Made by a program: the position numbers and the translations under genes. Positions 1-7,754 of a DNA stretch of 17,524 nt are shown piece after piece. Every line of letters starts with the position of its first letter. Position 1 is the first letter of the stretch. The stretch lies in the NCBI GenBank assembly GCA_910585855.1, contig CAJUGZ010000054.1, positions 1 through 17,524 of the forward strand, given 5' to 3'. The notes under the pieces are model-generated. The model was not told the DNA's origin. It did no database searches and was given only the letters and a program-made list of their open reading frames with translations. Source of the DNA: an uncultured Lachnospiraceae bacterium. Lineage in GTDB: Bacteria; Bacillota_A; Clostridia; Lachnospirales; Lachnospiraceae.

Positions 1-118
1 ACATCCTGCTTCTATGCAGGGTGTGAAAAAAAAGGGGCGTGTTTAGCCCGGATGACAGAAAAGAAGCTGTCTTATGGATGATAAAATCCTTCCTTACACC
101 TGTTTCGTTTTGGATGAA

Positions 119-240
119 ATGAGGGCGAATTGCGCCCCGGTCTGTCTGGTTGGATGAAGGAAACGGCAGAAGTCTTAGAACTTCTTGCTTTTTGGAAACC
201 GGAACAGCAGGCTGCCCACCGTTTTCGAATCTGGCGTCCT
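119..240 (+). repeat. Dispersed repeat, left copy (inverted relative to right window edge)
   Basis: Positions 121-140 match the reverse complement of the last bases of the window (17503-17522) perfectly. Similarity continues, with substitutions and small gaps, to about 240, where both copies contain CTGGCGTCC. The stretch has short open frames (for example a 45-codon one starting at 153), but the two copies do not keep the same frame open to the same end. I therefore read it as a repeat, not a gene. Bases 1-118 hold only two weak hairpins (5-20 and 54-71) and nothing else I can name. Confidence 0.7.
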
Positions 241-329
241 CTATCCAAAAGACTTATTGAAGAAAATTTCTTACTAAAAGGGGGACGCTGAAAACAGAAG
301 GATGAATTATAACATACCAAACAAATAGA

Positions 330-357
330 TTGATAAATAAAAAAAATATGATATAAT
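330..357 (+). promoter_or_regulatory. Sigma-A-type promoter upstream of the RluA-family gene
   Basis: TTGATA (330-335), a 16-bp spacer and a perfect TATAAT (352-357). The following approximately 155 bases are very AT-rich with no gene and would form the leader of the pseudouridine synthase mRNA. I see no riboswitch-like structure in them. Confidence 0.5.
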
Positions 358-519
358 AAAATCAGTCGAAAATCATAAAAGAATAATAAAAATATAAAAT
401 TATACAGTCATACACATTCGGTATTTTTATTATAAAATTAAAAAAATGTATCAACATGAAAAGAAAACAACAATCTAACAGACTGACAACAGTATTATCA
501 AAGTGAAAGGATTTTAATA

Positions 520-1257
520 ATGGAATATACTATACTATATGAAGACACTGATTTCATTGTCTGCACCAAACCGGCTGGAATTGCCTCACAAAATGAAAAA
601 GGACTGCAGCCTGCTCTAACCGATCTGCTCAAACAATATCTGTCAAAACAAAGCGGAAAAAAAGGTGAACCCTATCTAGGAATTATACATCGTTTAGACA
701 AACCAGTAGGCGGTATTATGGTTTATGCAAAAACTAAAACCGCAGCAGCAGCCTTAAGTAAACAGATCACCGAAAATCAAATTAAAAAACACTATTACGC
801 TGTTCTCTGCGGCATACCAAAAAAAACAACAGCCACCTTAACCGATTACCTGATATACGACAAAAAAAACAACTATAGCTTTATTACTTCCTCTTCCAAT
901 CCAAATGCCAAGCAAGCAGAACTTTCCTATCAAGTACTTGAACAAATTAATCCAAATCCAAACAACCCAAATGAAACCTTCACACTAGTTGATATCCTAT
1001 TAAAAACCGGACGCCACCATCAAATCCGTGCCCAATTCTCTTCCTTAGGCTATCCACTCTATGGTGATTTAAAATACAATCCCGCATGGAAACCAACATC
1101 CACCTTTTCAGAAAGGAAAACCAACATTGCACTATATTCCTATTGCTTAGAACTTCTCCATCCCAAAAACCAAAAACCAATGCAGTTTTCCTCTATCCCC
1201 TCAGACGGAATATGGAAATTCTTTTCCGTCCTATCCAATACAGAAAAACTACCCTAA
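520..1257 (+). CDS. RluA-family RNA pseudouridine synthase
   Basis: This 245-residue protein should isomerise a uridine in rRNA or tRNA to pseudouridine in the cytoplasm. The family signature HRLDKPVGG lies at residues 57-65, with the catalytic aspartate at Asp60. The second conserved block GRHHQIRAQF is at 164-173, followed by the usual GYPLYGD at 177-183. No N-terminal S4 RNA-binding domain is present, so it belongs to the short catalytic-domain-only group (RluA/RluC-like, often annotated RluD-like in Clostridia), and the target base cannot be read from sequence. The ATG at 520 follows AAAGGA (506-511) at normal spacing. It is a single-gene unit, convergent with the downstream sigma/anti-sigma pair. 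Codon use is very A-rich, with runs of Lys, Asn and Pro between residues 140 and 200, but the reading frame is intact. Confidence 0.9.
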   Translation: MEYTILYEDTDFIVCTKPAGIASQNEKGLQPALTDLLKQYLSKQSGKKGEPYLGIIHRLDKPVGGIMVYAKTKTAAAALSKQITENQIKKHYYAVLCGIPKKTTATLTDYLIYDKKNNYSFITSSSNPNAKQAELSYQVLEQINPNPNNPNETFTLVDILLKTGRHHQIRAQFSSLGYPLYGDLKYNPAWKPTSTFSERKTNIALYSYCLELLHPKNQKPMQFSSIPSDGIWKFFSVLSNTEKLP

Positions 1258-1329
1258 ATCCTTCATCCCCTGAAAAATACAGCCCCCACACATAAACAAC
1301 TAGAAAAAAACATCCAAAAAATCCATCTT

Positions 1330-1419
1330 CCGGCTGCTGCATACAGCCGGAATCAAAAGAGAGGTCGAGGAAATACTAAGCACAAGCGGGCTCGGTGTAG
1401 ACCTCTCTTTTGATTCCGG
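1330..1419. terminator. Long inverted repeat between convergent genes, probable terminator
   Basis: A 20-bp perfect stem pairs 1347-1366 (begins CCGGAATCAAAAG) with 1400-1419, with a 33-base loop. A smaller hairpin, CCGGCTG/CAGCCGG (1330-1336 and 1344-1350), shares the CCGG, so the two cannot both form fully. Reading leftward, the small hairpin is followed by T-rich sequence (TTTTTTGGATGTTTTTTT), which suits termination of the minus-strand anti-sigma gene whose stop is 11 bases away. It may also stop the plus-strand gene. Confidence 0.55.
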
Positions 1420-1429
1420 CGTCCCCATT

Positions 1430-2599
1430 TTAGTTCAACTCATTCTTCTTCTCATACCTTTGAACTGTTACTGTCTTATCCTCATTTTCAGTCAATACCA
1501 AAATGATTACCTTTACCCATCCATCTTCAGAATCACCATAAGAAATCATATAATCCCGTCCGTTTATAAAATTTGCCGGATAAAAATAACTCACAGTACA
1601 TTCTGTTTCATCCGAATACTCATAACAATAAGTTCCGTCTTTATCCGGCGCAATAACAGAAAGTTCTCCCACTGCAATAAACCCAGTCAGTGCCTCTTCA
1701 TACTTCCCATCAGCAAGCAATATTTCTAATTGACTCATCAGCTTTTCCACTTCCTCCAATCCTTCCGCTTCATCTTTAGAATCTTCCGTCCATGACTGCT
1801 CCAATCTTTCTAAATAAGCCGCCGCTGCTGCCCGATCTGCCTTTGAAGCATCAATTGGAAGAGAAAACAATAAATTAATCCCGTCATATTCTGTATTTCT
1901 ACTGATTTTTCCACTATTTTCATCATATTGATAAGCATTTGTATCGTAAAAAACTGTATCACTAATACAAAGATACAATTCCCGATCTGCAAATAAAGCA
2001 ATATCATCACACGAAATCAGCCGATAAAGAATTCCATCTTCTACAATATCCGTATATCCTCCATTCATAGAAACAATATTATACTGCCATGGTTTTAAAC
2101 CTGCAATTAATGGAGAAATAAAAAATCTTAACTCTGCATATTGCTCGTCACTAGTATCCGCCATAGATGTTCCATCCAACCGTTCTATTGCTACTGCGGC
2201 ATACATTCCCTGCAAATCTGTTATCTGCTGTGAAAGACTGCTTTGCACCCAAGCTTCTCCAGATGCAATTCCAAGCAAAGTAAAGCGATACTCTCCTGCT
2301 TCTTTTGTTTCATTAATTTCAGTTACATTTTCTTCAGAAAAACTATGTTCCATTTCTATTCCGCTTTTCTCTGCTACTTCCCCCATCTTTAAATACTTTG
2401 TCGCTGCCAGTACACTTCCTGTTGCAAGTATCATACAAGCTGCCACTGCAATTGCCACTTTTCTTTTTCTGTCCTTTTTCATACTGCTATTCTCCTTCCA
2501 TGCTTCTAAAATAGAACGATTCAATTCTTCTTCTGGCTCTATATCCAGTAAAAGGGCAGTTTTTAAAATCTTATCCAGCTTTTTTTCTTTATACTTCAT
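1430..2599 (-). CDS. Single-pass membrane protein, probable anti-sigma factor of the adjacent ECF sigma factor
   Basis: About 389 residues. A cytoplasmic N-terminus of roughly 48 residues (MKYKEKKLDKILKTA...) is followed by Lys/Arg-rich residues and one transmembrane helix (about residues 47-67), then an approximately 320-residue extracytoplasmic region of mixed beta-type sequence. There is no HxxxCxxC zinc anti-sigma motif. The role as anti-sigma is inferred from topology and from overlap with the sigma gene, a standard arrangement in Firmicutes. It would hold the sigma factor at the membrane until an external signal. Start choice: two in-frame ATGs lie at 2605 and 2599. The GGAGG sits only 3 bases before the first but 9 before the second, so 2599 is preferred. 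The reading frame overlaps the end of the sigma gene, implying translational coupling. The extracellular domain family was not recognised. Confidence 0.75.
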   Translation of the reverse strand: MKYKEKKLDKILKTALLLDIEPEEELNRSILEAWKENSSMKKDRKRKVAIAVAACMILATGSVLAATKYLKMGEVAEKSGIEMEHSFSEENVTEINETKEAGEYRFTLLGIASGEAWVQSSLSQQITDLQGMYAAVAIERLDGTSMADTSDEQYAELRFFISPLIAGLKPWQYNIVSMNGGYTDIVEDGILYRLISCDDIALFADRELYLCISDTVFYDTNAYQYDENSGKISRNTEYDGINLLFSLPIDASKADRAAAAAYLERLEQSWTEDSKDEAEGLEEVEKLMSQLEILLADGKYEEALTGFIAVGELSVIAPDKDGTYCYEYSDETECTVSYFYPANFINGRDYMISYGDSEDGWVKVIILVLTENEDKTVTVQRYEKKNELN

Positions 2600-3119
2600 A
2601 ACCATACTCCTCCAGTTTTTTTGCTATTATTGCTCTTGCCTTATATAACCTGCTTTTTACCGTCCCTTTCGGAATATGCAAAGCTGCTGCTATCTCTTCC
2701 ACACTCATCTCTAAAGAATAATACAAATAAACCGAAATTCTATATTTTTCCTTTAATGCTGCTATCTCTGTTCTCACAAGTTTACATAATTCCTGTGACA
2801 GATAAATTTCCTCTGGTGAATCCTTTGTTCCTGCCAGATCTATTTCAAATACTTTCTGATCCAAACTCTCCTCTGGTGCAATCTGCTGCCGATGCAGATA
2901 CTTTCTTCTTTTACTTTTCCAGATTCTTACAGCAATCCCCAAAAGAAAACTCTTTGGATTCTTAGACAACTCAATTTGTCCAAAGCGTTCCACCGCCTTT
3001 AACATCGTTTCTTGATATAATTCGTCCGCTTCCTCCTTTTCTCCCGCTAGATGACAGCAAAAAACATAAATGCTCCTCCCTTCTGTTTCAATCAATTCTG
3101 CAAATTCCTGATATGTCAC
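2589..3119 (-). CDS. ECF-type RNA polymerase sigma factor
   Basis: This 176-residue protein has the two-domain layout of group-4 (ECF) sigma factors. Region 2 (about residues 10-75) includes the DELYQETMLKAVERF core-binding segment, and region 4 (about 110-170) has the helix-turn-helix SVEEIAAALHIPKGTVKSRL at 139-158. It directs RNA polymerase to a small regulon, usually in response to envelope stress. The start is GTG at 3119, preceded by GGGAGG at good spacing. Its 3' end overlaps the probable anti-sigma gene. The promoter is divergent from the small secreted-peptide gene, with about 200 bases between the two starts. Nothing in the sequence tells which promoters it recognises. Confidence 0.92.
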   Translation of the reverse strand: MTYQEFAELIETEGRSIYVFCCHLAGEKEEADELYQETMLKAVERFGQIELSKNPKSFLLGIAVRIWKSKRRKYLHRQQIAPEESLDQKVFEIDLAGTKDSPEEIYLSQELCKLVRTEIAALKEKYRISVYLYYSLEMSVEEIAAALHIPKGTVKSRLYKARAIIAKKLEEYGYEV

Positions 3120-3167
3120 AATCGTTTCCTCCCGTATGGTCTTTTACAGATTTTTTTGCCCTTCACT

Positions 3168-3196
3168 ATTATATTGTCCCAAAAAAGTATCTGGTT
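3168..3196 (-). promoter_or_regulatory. Possible promoter of the sigma/anti-sigma operon
   Basis: On the minus strand a perfect TATAAT (3173-3168) lies about 50 bases before the GTG start. Seventeen bases upstream is AACCAG, a poor sigma-A -35 but faintly like the GAAC core of ECF promoters. Autoregulation is possible but not shown. Confidence 0.3.
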
Positions 3197-3232
3197 CATT
3201 TTTTATCTAAGATCCAAACATGATCTATTCTG

Positions 3233-3286
3233 AAAAAAATATTTTACCAATAGGTCATGGTATTTTTCATTAATTTCGATTACAAT
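3233..3286 (+). promoter_or_regulatory. Promoter P1 with conserved 28-bp operator box, upstream of the secreted-peptide gene
   Basis: The box at 3233-3260 consists of an A-rich half (AAAAAAATATTTT) and CAATAGGTCATGG. It is almost identical to a second box at 5604-5631. Exactly 20 bases after the box ends comes TACAAT (3281-3286). The -35 region overlaps the end of the box and is a poor match to TTGACA. A weak -35 with a conserved element on top of it is the usual layout of an activator-dependent promoter. The nearby HTH-TPR protein is the obvious candidate binder (inference). Confidence 0.6.
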
Positions 3287-3323
3287 ACAATATAGAATAA
3301 ATTTACAAAAGGAGAGGATACCC

Positions 3324-3464
3324 ATGAACAAAAAATCTATTGTTAGTATTTGTCTTGCATTTTTATTAGCATTTGCTTTTACTGCTGCACCTATTGCAGG
3401 CGATTATTCCAATCAAATTTCGCCTCTGTGTGATATGGAAGATTATGATATTGTAGCAAACTAA
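3324..3464 (+). CDS. Small secreted peptide precursor, candidate signalling pheromone
   Basis: This 46-residue open frame has an excellent ribosome site (GGAGAGG, 7 bases before the ATG). The N-terminus is a classic signal sequence: MNKK, then a hydrophobic core of about 20 residues (SIVSICLAFLLAFAF) and small residues TAAPIAG near residue 26. The remaining approximately 20 residues are polar and acidic, ending CDMEDYDIVAN. Length and layout (signal peptide plus short C-terminal tail) are those of Phr, PapR and NprX-type pheromone precursors, which are exported, trimmed and re-imported to bind HTH-TPR (RRNPP) regulators. The neighbouring convergent gene encodes such a regulator. Expression would come from P1 through the shared box. 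The mature peptide cannot be fixed from sequence. Alternatives are a small secreted toxin or a RiPP precursor, but no modification genes are nearby. Confidence 0.75.
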   Translation: MNKKSIVSICLAFLLAFAFTAAPIAGDYSNQISPLCDMEDYDIVAN

Positions 3465-3554
3465 AACATCTAAATTCCAAAAAACTTAGTAAAAATGCTT
3501 TCGTTTTATAAATAATTTTTATATATTTATACATAAACGATCTATAAAAATACA

Positions 3555-3605
3555 TAGCTAAAATCCGAATTAAAATTTCATAGAAACTTAATCCGGATTT
3601 TGCTA
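3555..3605. terminator. Bidirectional terminator between peptide gene and regulator
   Basis: A 14-bp stem pairs AAAATCCGAATTAA (3560-3573) with TTAATCCGGATTTT (3588-3601) with one wobble. It extends by TAGC/GCTA (3555-3558 and 3602-3605) past a one-base bulge. It sits between two convergent genes, about 90 bases after the peptide stop and 20 bases after the regulator stop, so it can serve both. The stem itself supplies the A- and T-rich flanks. Confidence 0.7.
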
Positions 3606-3624
3606 TTTATGCTGCCCACAACTG

Positions 3625-5457
3625 CTATTCACTTTCCAATATCAACTCTTCTCCGCTGTTTTTAATATACAACTGCACGATTTCATCCTGCCTCTGCTTC
3701 TCTATCATTAAATCACTGATATAGTATGCAGCAAAACAATATTTTTTATATAAAGCAGTATCTTGACTTATTGCATTTAAATTCCATCCAAGTGTATAAA
3801 GCAGCATTGAGATCCCATTTCCTCTTCCACTTTTTATATTGAGCTGTACTGCCTTACGGCAATATTTCGCTGCCATTTCATTCTCCCCCAATAATCCCAT
3901 ATATTTTGCATAATTAAACATAAGAAGCACTGCCATTCTGCAATGATTTGAAATATCGATTTTACTGCTTGTATAAGTAACCAGAGTATCTCTTAAAATT
4001 TGTGCTGCCTTTTCTATATTTCCAATACTTCCATAGCAGGATGCAATATTGTTTAATAAAGTTACTTCCGTTTTCTTAAAAATACATTTTTCCAATAAAA
4101 TATTCGGATACTGCTTAATTGTTAACTGCAGAGCCTGAATAAAATTTTCTAATGCTTCTTTATCTAATATCTTCTTCTGTCTTCTTAATATAATTGTTTC
4201 TAAACACAGCAAATCCTGTTTATTCTCCGCTATAGACAAATCAATTTGCTTCCTTAATTCCCCTAATAAATCATATGCCCTCTCATATTTCCCATCCTGA
4301 ATCAGCATTGCAACCTTTCTTCTTTTTTCCAAAATACCATACTGACAAGTCAATATCTCTCCCTGTGCCTTTTCTTTCTGCATCTGAAGAGAATCCGCTA
4401 ATTTCTCATATCTCTTTTTACTAATATTCTTTTTTCCATTCTCTAACCGAGAAATATACTCTTCACCGCAATTTATCTTTTCACCTATCCCTGCTTGTGT
4501 TAATTGAAACTGCTGTCTTTTCCTCTTTACCATTTCTCCCAATAAAAAATAATCTGCTCCGCCGCTTCGCTGAAAAATTGAAAGTATCCCTTCCTCACAA
4601 AATCCAGCCACTTCTTCTACTATCTCCCATGCCTTTACATAGTTTTGATAAATCCGATACTCCTCTGTCTGACTCCTTCCCCGTTGATCCATTGCTATTA
4701 GCTTATATCTCATAATCTGCAAAATACAAGAAGTCCTCTTATTTTCCCTTAATAATTTCAGTGCCATATCACAATCTTCCAAAACATAATCCCATTTCTC
4801 TTCCCTTGCATATAATTCACACAAAGTTGCTACTACATAAGGATATAACTTTACTTTTTCTTCATCATCCCATTTTCGTTCTTCCATAGCCCTTTTTATT
4901 CGATTTAATATATATATGCTAACCCGATCTTCCTGTGTCCCTTTCTCACTCAACACAATCAAATACCAAAGTTTTAACTCCTCAATCGAAAAACAATATT
5001 GCCCTATCTCCTCTACATCCATCACCTGTACCGTTTCCGACAACGCATCCCGCAAATCTTCCCCCAACTGCTCAATTCGCTTCCCTGACAGAAGCTGAAA
5101 CACAATCTGCATCTCCTTTAAAAATCTTCGATTTACATAGTCATCTTCCCGAATCTGCTTTCGAAGCACCCCTATTTCCTTTTTCATCTGCTTTAAATCC
5201 TTTTTATCTGCCAATTCAAGCACATGCCCTTTTCTCTCTTCCAATTTATATTCTTCAGAAGGTACAACTAATTCCAACTTATCCGCCGACTTTCCTACAC
5301 GAGATAACAATTCCTTTGTCAACTCTATTGAAGCAAAACATTCCCCCGTTTCAATTCTAGATAATGTAGAAACAGAACAAAGCCCCTCTGCCAGCATACT
5401 TAGATTAATCCTCTGTGCCAAACGCTCTGTTCGGATAATCTTTCCAATATAAGTCAT
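3625..5457 (-). CDS. RRNPP-like transcriptional regulator with two HTH domains and TPR-like repeats
   Basis: This 610-residue cytoplasmic protein has an N-terminal XRE-type HTH (about residues 4-58, core LSMLAEGLCSVSTLSRIETG), then helical repeats (about 75-300). A second XRE-type HTH follows in the middle (about 305-365, core LTQAGIGEKINCGEEYISRL), and then another helical region (about 375-600) with TPR-like pairs such as LLNNIASCYGSIGNIEKAAQ (467-486). The family (Rgg, PlcR, NprR, ComR and relatives) binds small re-imported peptides through TPRs and DNA through one HTH. Two HTH-TPR units in one chain look like an internal duplication. The ATG at 5457 follows GAGGTG. Convergent with a secreted-peptide gene, it probably senses that peptide and acts at the twin boxes at 3233 and 5604. 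Function as regulator is well supported; its ligand and sites are inferred. Confidence 0.8.
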   Translation of the reverse strand: MTYIGKIIRTERLAQRINLSMLAEGLCSVSTLSRIETGECFASIELTKELLSRVGKSADKLELVVPSEEYKLEERKGHVLELADKKDLKQMKKEIGVLRKQIREDDYVNRRFLKEMQIVFQLLSGKRIEQLGEDLRDALSETVQVMDVEEIGQYCFSIEELKLWYLIVLSEKGTQEDRVSIYILNRIKRAMEERKWDDEEKVKLYPYVVATLCELYAREEKWDYVLEDCDMALKLLRENKRTSCILQIMRYKLIAMDQRGRSQTEEYRIYQNYVKAWEIVEEVAGFCEEGILSIFQRSGGADYFLLGEMVKRKRQQFQLTQAGIGEKINCGEEYISRLENGKKNISKKRYEKLADSLQMQKEKAQGEILTCQYGILEKRRKVAMLIQDGKYERAYDLLGELRKQIDLSIAENKQDLLCLETIILRRQKKILDKEALENFIQALQLTIKQYPNILLEKCIFKKTEVTLLNNIASCYGSIGNIEKAAQILRDTLVTYTSSKIDISNHCRMAVLLMFNYAKYMGLLGENEMAAKYCRKAVQLNIKSGRGNGISMLLYTLGWNLNAISQDTALYKKYCFAAYYISDLMIEKQRQDEIVQLYIKNSGEELILESE

Positions 5458-5524
5458 ATTTTAACACCTCACTTCTACGATACAACCCCAAAAAATTTCC
5501 AGATTCTTCCTAATCTCCTCTGTC

Positions 5525-5553
5525 ATTATACACGAATCTATCAATTTTATCTA
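5525..5553 (-). promoter_or_regulatory. Probable promoter of the HTH-TPR regulator
   Basis: Minus-strand TATAAT (5530-5525) lies about 68 bases upstream of the regulator ATG, with TAGATA 17 bases further upstream. The -35 is weak, so the promoter may be low or regulated. The second conserved box (5604-5631) lies about 50 bp upstream of it. Confidence 0.45.
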
Positions 5554-5603
5554 CTTTTTCCCATTTACAATTTGAAAATCCTTCTGCAACACTCCCTATT
5601 CTT

Positions 5604-5657
5604 AAAAAAATATTTTCACAATAGGTCATGGATCTTTTCTGCATTTTCTATTATACT
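5604..5657 (+). promoter_or_regulatory. Promoter P2 with second copy of the 28-bp operator box
   Basis: The box at 5604-5631 repeats the one at 3233-3260 with two adjacent differences (AC versus CA in the middle). The shared part includes AATAGGTCATGG. TATACT (5652-5657) begins exactly 20 bases after the box, the same distance as in P1, and the orientation is the same. The bases between box and -10 are only loosely similar, so the box itself appears to be what is conserved. It points rightward into a region with no convincing gene. Confidence 0.55.
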
Positions 5658-5725
5658 TTTTCTATAAATGAAAATTACTATTTCATTACACTAAACCAAC
5701 GGGGAAAATGGGGATTTTCAAAATA

Positions 5726-5749
5726 GAGTAGGGAATACTTTCCCTACTC
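5726..5749. terminator. Hairpin downstream of P2
   Basis: GAGTAGGGA (5726-5734) pairs perfectly with TCCCTACTC (5741-5749) across a six-base loop. Leftward it is followed by TATTTT, so it could be a weak terminator for the minus strand. Rightward there is no T-run. A transcript from P2 would run through it. Only tiny frames (8 and 6 codons, without good ribosome sites) lie between P2 and this hairpin. Confidence 0.35.
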
Positions 5750-5809
5750 ACCGCACCGTTGATGCACCACTTTAGTGGCATATTTCCTTTGCATCATATG
5801 TGCATAAAA

Positions 5810-5841
5810 TTACGCAGCAAGAAAAAATTCTTACTGCGTAA
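5810..5841 (-). terminator. Hairpin after the GH18-family gene
   Basis: TTACGCAG (5810-5817) pairs with CTGCGTAA (5834-5841), and the inner AAGAA/TTCTT extends the stem. It lies about 48 bases past the stop of the minus-strand gene ending at 5889 and is followed leftward by ATTTTATG. The T-run is short, so termination strength is uncertain. Confidence 0.5.
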
Positions 5842-5888
5842 TAAATATGTAATCACTATTAAGATAACCTTATCACCTCATTGCTTTT

Positions 5889-7640
5889 TTACTGCAAATA
5901 AGGCTGTATCACTGACCAAATTCCACTTTCCGCCAAATTCAAACTCCACTCTGCCACACCCGCCAATCCATACTCCTGAATCAATTTCATTTTTCTCCCA
6001 ATTGAAGTTTCCTCTTCTACCCAAACCATATACCTGCATCCATCTGACATATACTCTCCATAATACTGTCCAAGCTCTTCATCCCAAATAGGCGTAATTC
6101 CATGATTTGCTAAAAGCTGTTTTGATGTAGACATTGATACTGCCTGACTGCTCAACAAATAACGCCCGAATTCAGAAGAAGTATCCTCTACCAATACACC
6201 GGGATCGCTTTCTGTAGCCAAGCTAACCGGCATCTGCTTAAATACCCGTGTATAAAAAGGAATAGCATTGATTACTTTATTTGCAGGTACTTCTTTTAAT
6301 GTATTTACAATTCCGTCCTCAACAAATCCAATTGAAGCCGTTGAACCATATTCCGCCATTCCAGCATAATGTTCATCATATCCCATAATAATAATATAAT
6401 CTGCCACAATCCCCTGTTCTTTTCTATTATAATGTACACTAGAAGCAGTCGGAACATAATTATCAATCGAAAGCACAATTTGATTCTTTCGGCAGGCGAT
6501 TGACAATTCCCGTATAAACTGCATAAACCCTTCTGCTGCATCAAAACTCAGTGCCTCAAAATCAACATTAATTCCGTCCAAATGATATTCCAATGCATAG
6601 TCCACTAACTGCCGAACCAAATATTCCCGACTTTCCATATTAGAAACAGCCCGATAGGTACTCGCTTCATATGTCATATTTTCCACCAACCCCCAGACCT
6701 CCAATCCAAGGTTATGGGCAGCATTGACATAATCCTTTGAAGCACGGGAAACCAGTGTTCCATCATCTGCAGAGAGAAAAAACCAAGTCGGTGCTACCAC
6801 ATTTACTCCAGACACACCATTCATTGCTGCTGTAATTGTACCGCCGTCACAGCTTCCTCCAATCTGATGAAAAGCCAAATTAATCTTATAATCCCTAGAA
6901 ATTGATTGATACTCCGGCTCTTGATAACCCCTGTGGTTCTCTAAACGCTCCGATACTATCTCACTGACACAATCCTTTTTAATATAACCCTGAAGCCCAT
7001 CTAATGTTTCTACACTGCTCCACTCTTCCATCTCTTCTTTAAAGAAAAGTTTTTCTCCTTTCTCCACTTCCTTTAAAATTTCACTTTTAATTCCTCCACG
7101 AATCCGCACCTGCGTATCTTTCGTTACAGTTACATATTGGGTATCTTCCCACTTATAATAAATCAATACCCTACTCGGATTCTGATAGACTTCATAATAA
7201 AAATCCGCATATTCCTGTGCAAAATCCAACGCCAAATAGATCTTTTCTTCCTGTTTTAAAATAACCGCAAATCCATTTTCTACCGTTTCTCCATTAACCG
7301 AATAAGCCGTTTCCCCTATCGAAACCTTATAAAGATCCAACGGTGTTGCCAATACCATCTGCCCAACCGACTCATCCCAGTAAAACCGGCTGCTAATTCT
7401 CTCCTGAATCAAAGAAAGCGGCACATAATACCGCCCGTCCTGCAAAACTGCCTGCTCCTCGATTGGCTCTCCCTGCATTAAAATCACAATATCCTCTTTT
7501 TCTATCCCATAATACTCATACAAATCCGCCATTTCCTTGGTCGGCGTATACCGCTCCACAACCTTTACCCCTATCCATGCCGCTGCTGCAATCAAGATAA
7601 GAAAAAAAGTCACCACTAATTGAACCAGTTTCTTTTTCAT
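5889..7640 (-). CDS. Membrane-anchored GH18-family glycosidase with N-terminal wall-binding-like domains
   Basis: This 583-residue exported protein starts with a short basic N-terminus and a hydrophobic helix (about residues 7-27) without a clear cleavage site, so it is probably membrane-anchored. Residues about 45-165 resemble a copper-amine-oxidase-N-like domain (DGRYYVPLSLIQ at 68-79). Residues about 168-228 look like a bacterial SH3 domain (VRIRGGIKSEILKEV). Residues about 250-583 form the GH18 barrel, with LDGINVDFE at 354-362 (acid/base Glu362) and MGYDEH at 419-424. Asn358 replaces the commoner Asp but is permitted by the family pattern. Relatives include YaaH/YkvQ-type peptidoglycan N-acetylglucosaminidases of spore formers, so a cell-wall substrate is likelier than chitin (inference). 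The ATG at 7640 follows AGGAGG. It has its own promoter and terminator. Confidence 0.88.
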   Translation of the reverse strand: MKKKLVQLVVTFFLILIAAAAWIGVKVVERYTPTKEMADLYEYYGIEKEDIVILMQGEPIEEQAVLQDGRYYVPLSLIQERISSRFYWDESVGQMVLATPLDLYKVSIGETAYSVNGETVENGFAVILKQEEKIYLALDFAQEYADFYYEVYQNPSRVLIYYKWEDTQYVTVTKDTQVRIRGGIKSEILKEVEKGEKLFFKEEMEEWSSVETLDGLQGYIKKDCVSEIVSERLENHRGYQEPEYQSISRDYKINLAFHQIGGSCDGGTITAAMNGVSGVNVVAPTWFFLSADDGTLVSRASKDYVNAAHNLGLEVWGLVENMTYEASTYRAVSNMESREYLVRQLVDYALEYHLDGINVDFEALSFDAAEGFMQFIRELSIACRKNQIVLSIDNYVPTASSVHYNRKEQGIVADYIIIMGYDEHYAGMAEYGSTASIGFVEDGIVNTLKEVPANKVINAIPFYTRVFKQMPVSLATESDPGVLVEDTSSEFGRYLLSSQAVSMSTSKQLLANHGITPIWDEELGQYYGEYMSDGCRYMVWVEEETSIGRKMKLIQEYGLAGVAEWSLNLAESGIWSVIQPYLQ

Positions 7641-7692
7641 ATTACCCTCCTATGTGCCTAAAAAATACATATTCTCTATTATTTCCCGTATT

Positions 7693-7721
7693 AATATAAC
7701 ACAATCCCCTCCATACCGCAA
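7693..7721 (-). promoter_or_regulatory. Promoter of the GH18-family gene
   Basis: On the minus strand TTGCGG (7721-7716), a 17-bp spacer and TATATT (7698-7693), about 50 bases before the ATG. Spacing is ideal and it points straight at the gene. Confidence 0.6.
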
Positions 7722-7754
7722 GACAGAGAAGCCATTTTATACAGCTTCTCTGTC
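7722..7754. promoter_or_regulatory. Perfect 11-bp inverted repeat abutting the -35 of the GH18 promoter
   Basis: GACAGAGAAGC (7722-7732) pairs with GCTTCTCTGTC (7744-7754) across an 11-base loop. Its edge touches the -35 hexamer directly. It has no T-run on either side, so it is either an operator for the GH18 promoter or a weak terminator of leftward transcription from 8206. Choosing between these needs data. Confidence 0.4.

Noticed and set aside
153..290. 45-codon plus-strand frame in the left repeat
   Set aside because: Not kept open in the right copy in the same frame and without a ribosome site, so treated as part of the repeat.
4935..5360. 141-codon open frame on the plus strand
   Set aside because: It lies opposite the HTH-TPR regulator gene, has no ribosome site and shows low-complexity Ser, Pro and Leu composition typical of antisense frames.
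5668..5724. Tiny frames after promoter P2 (MKITISLH and MGIFKI)
   Set aside because: They are eight and six codons long, with poor ribosome sites and no signal sequence. They do not explain P2.
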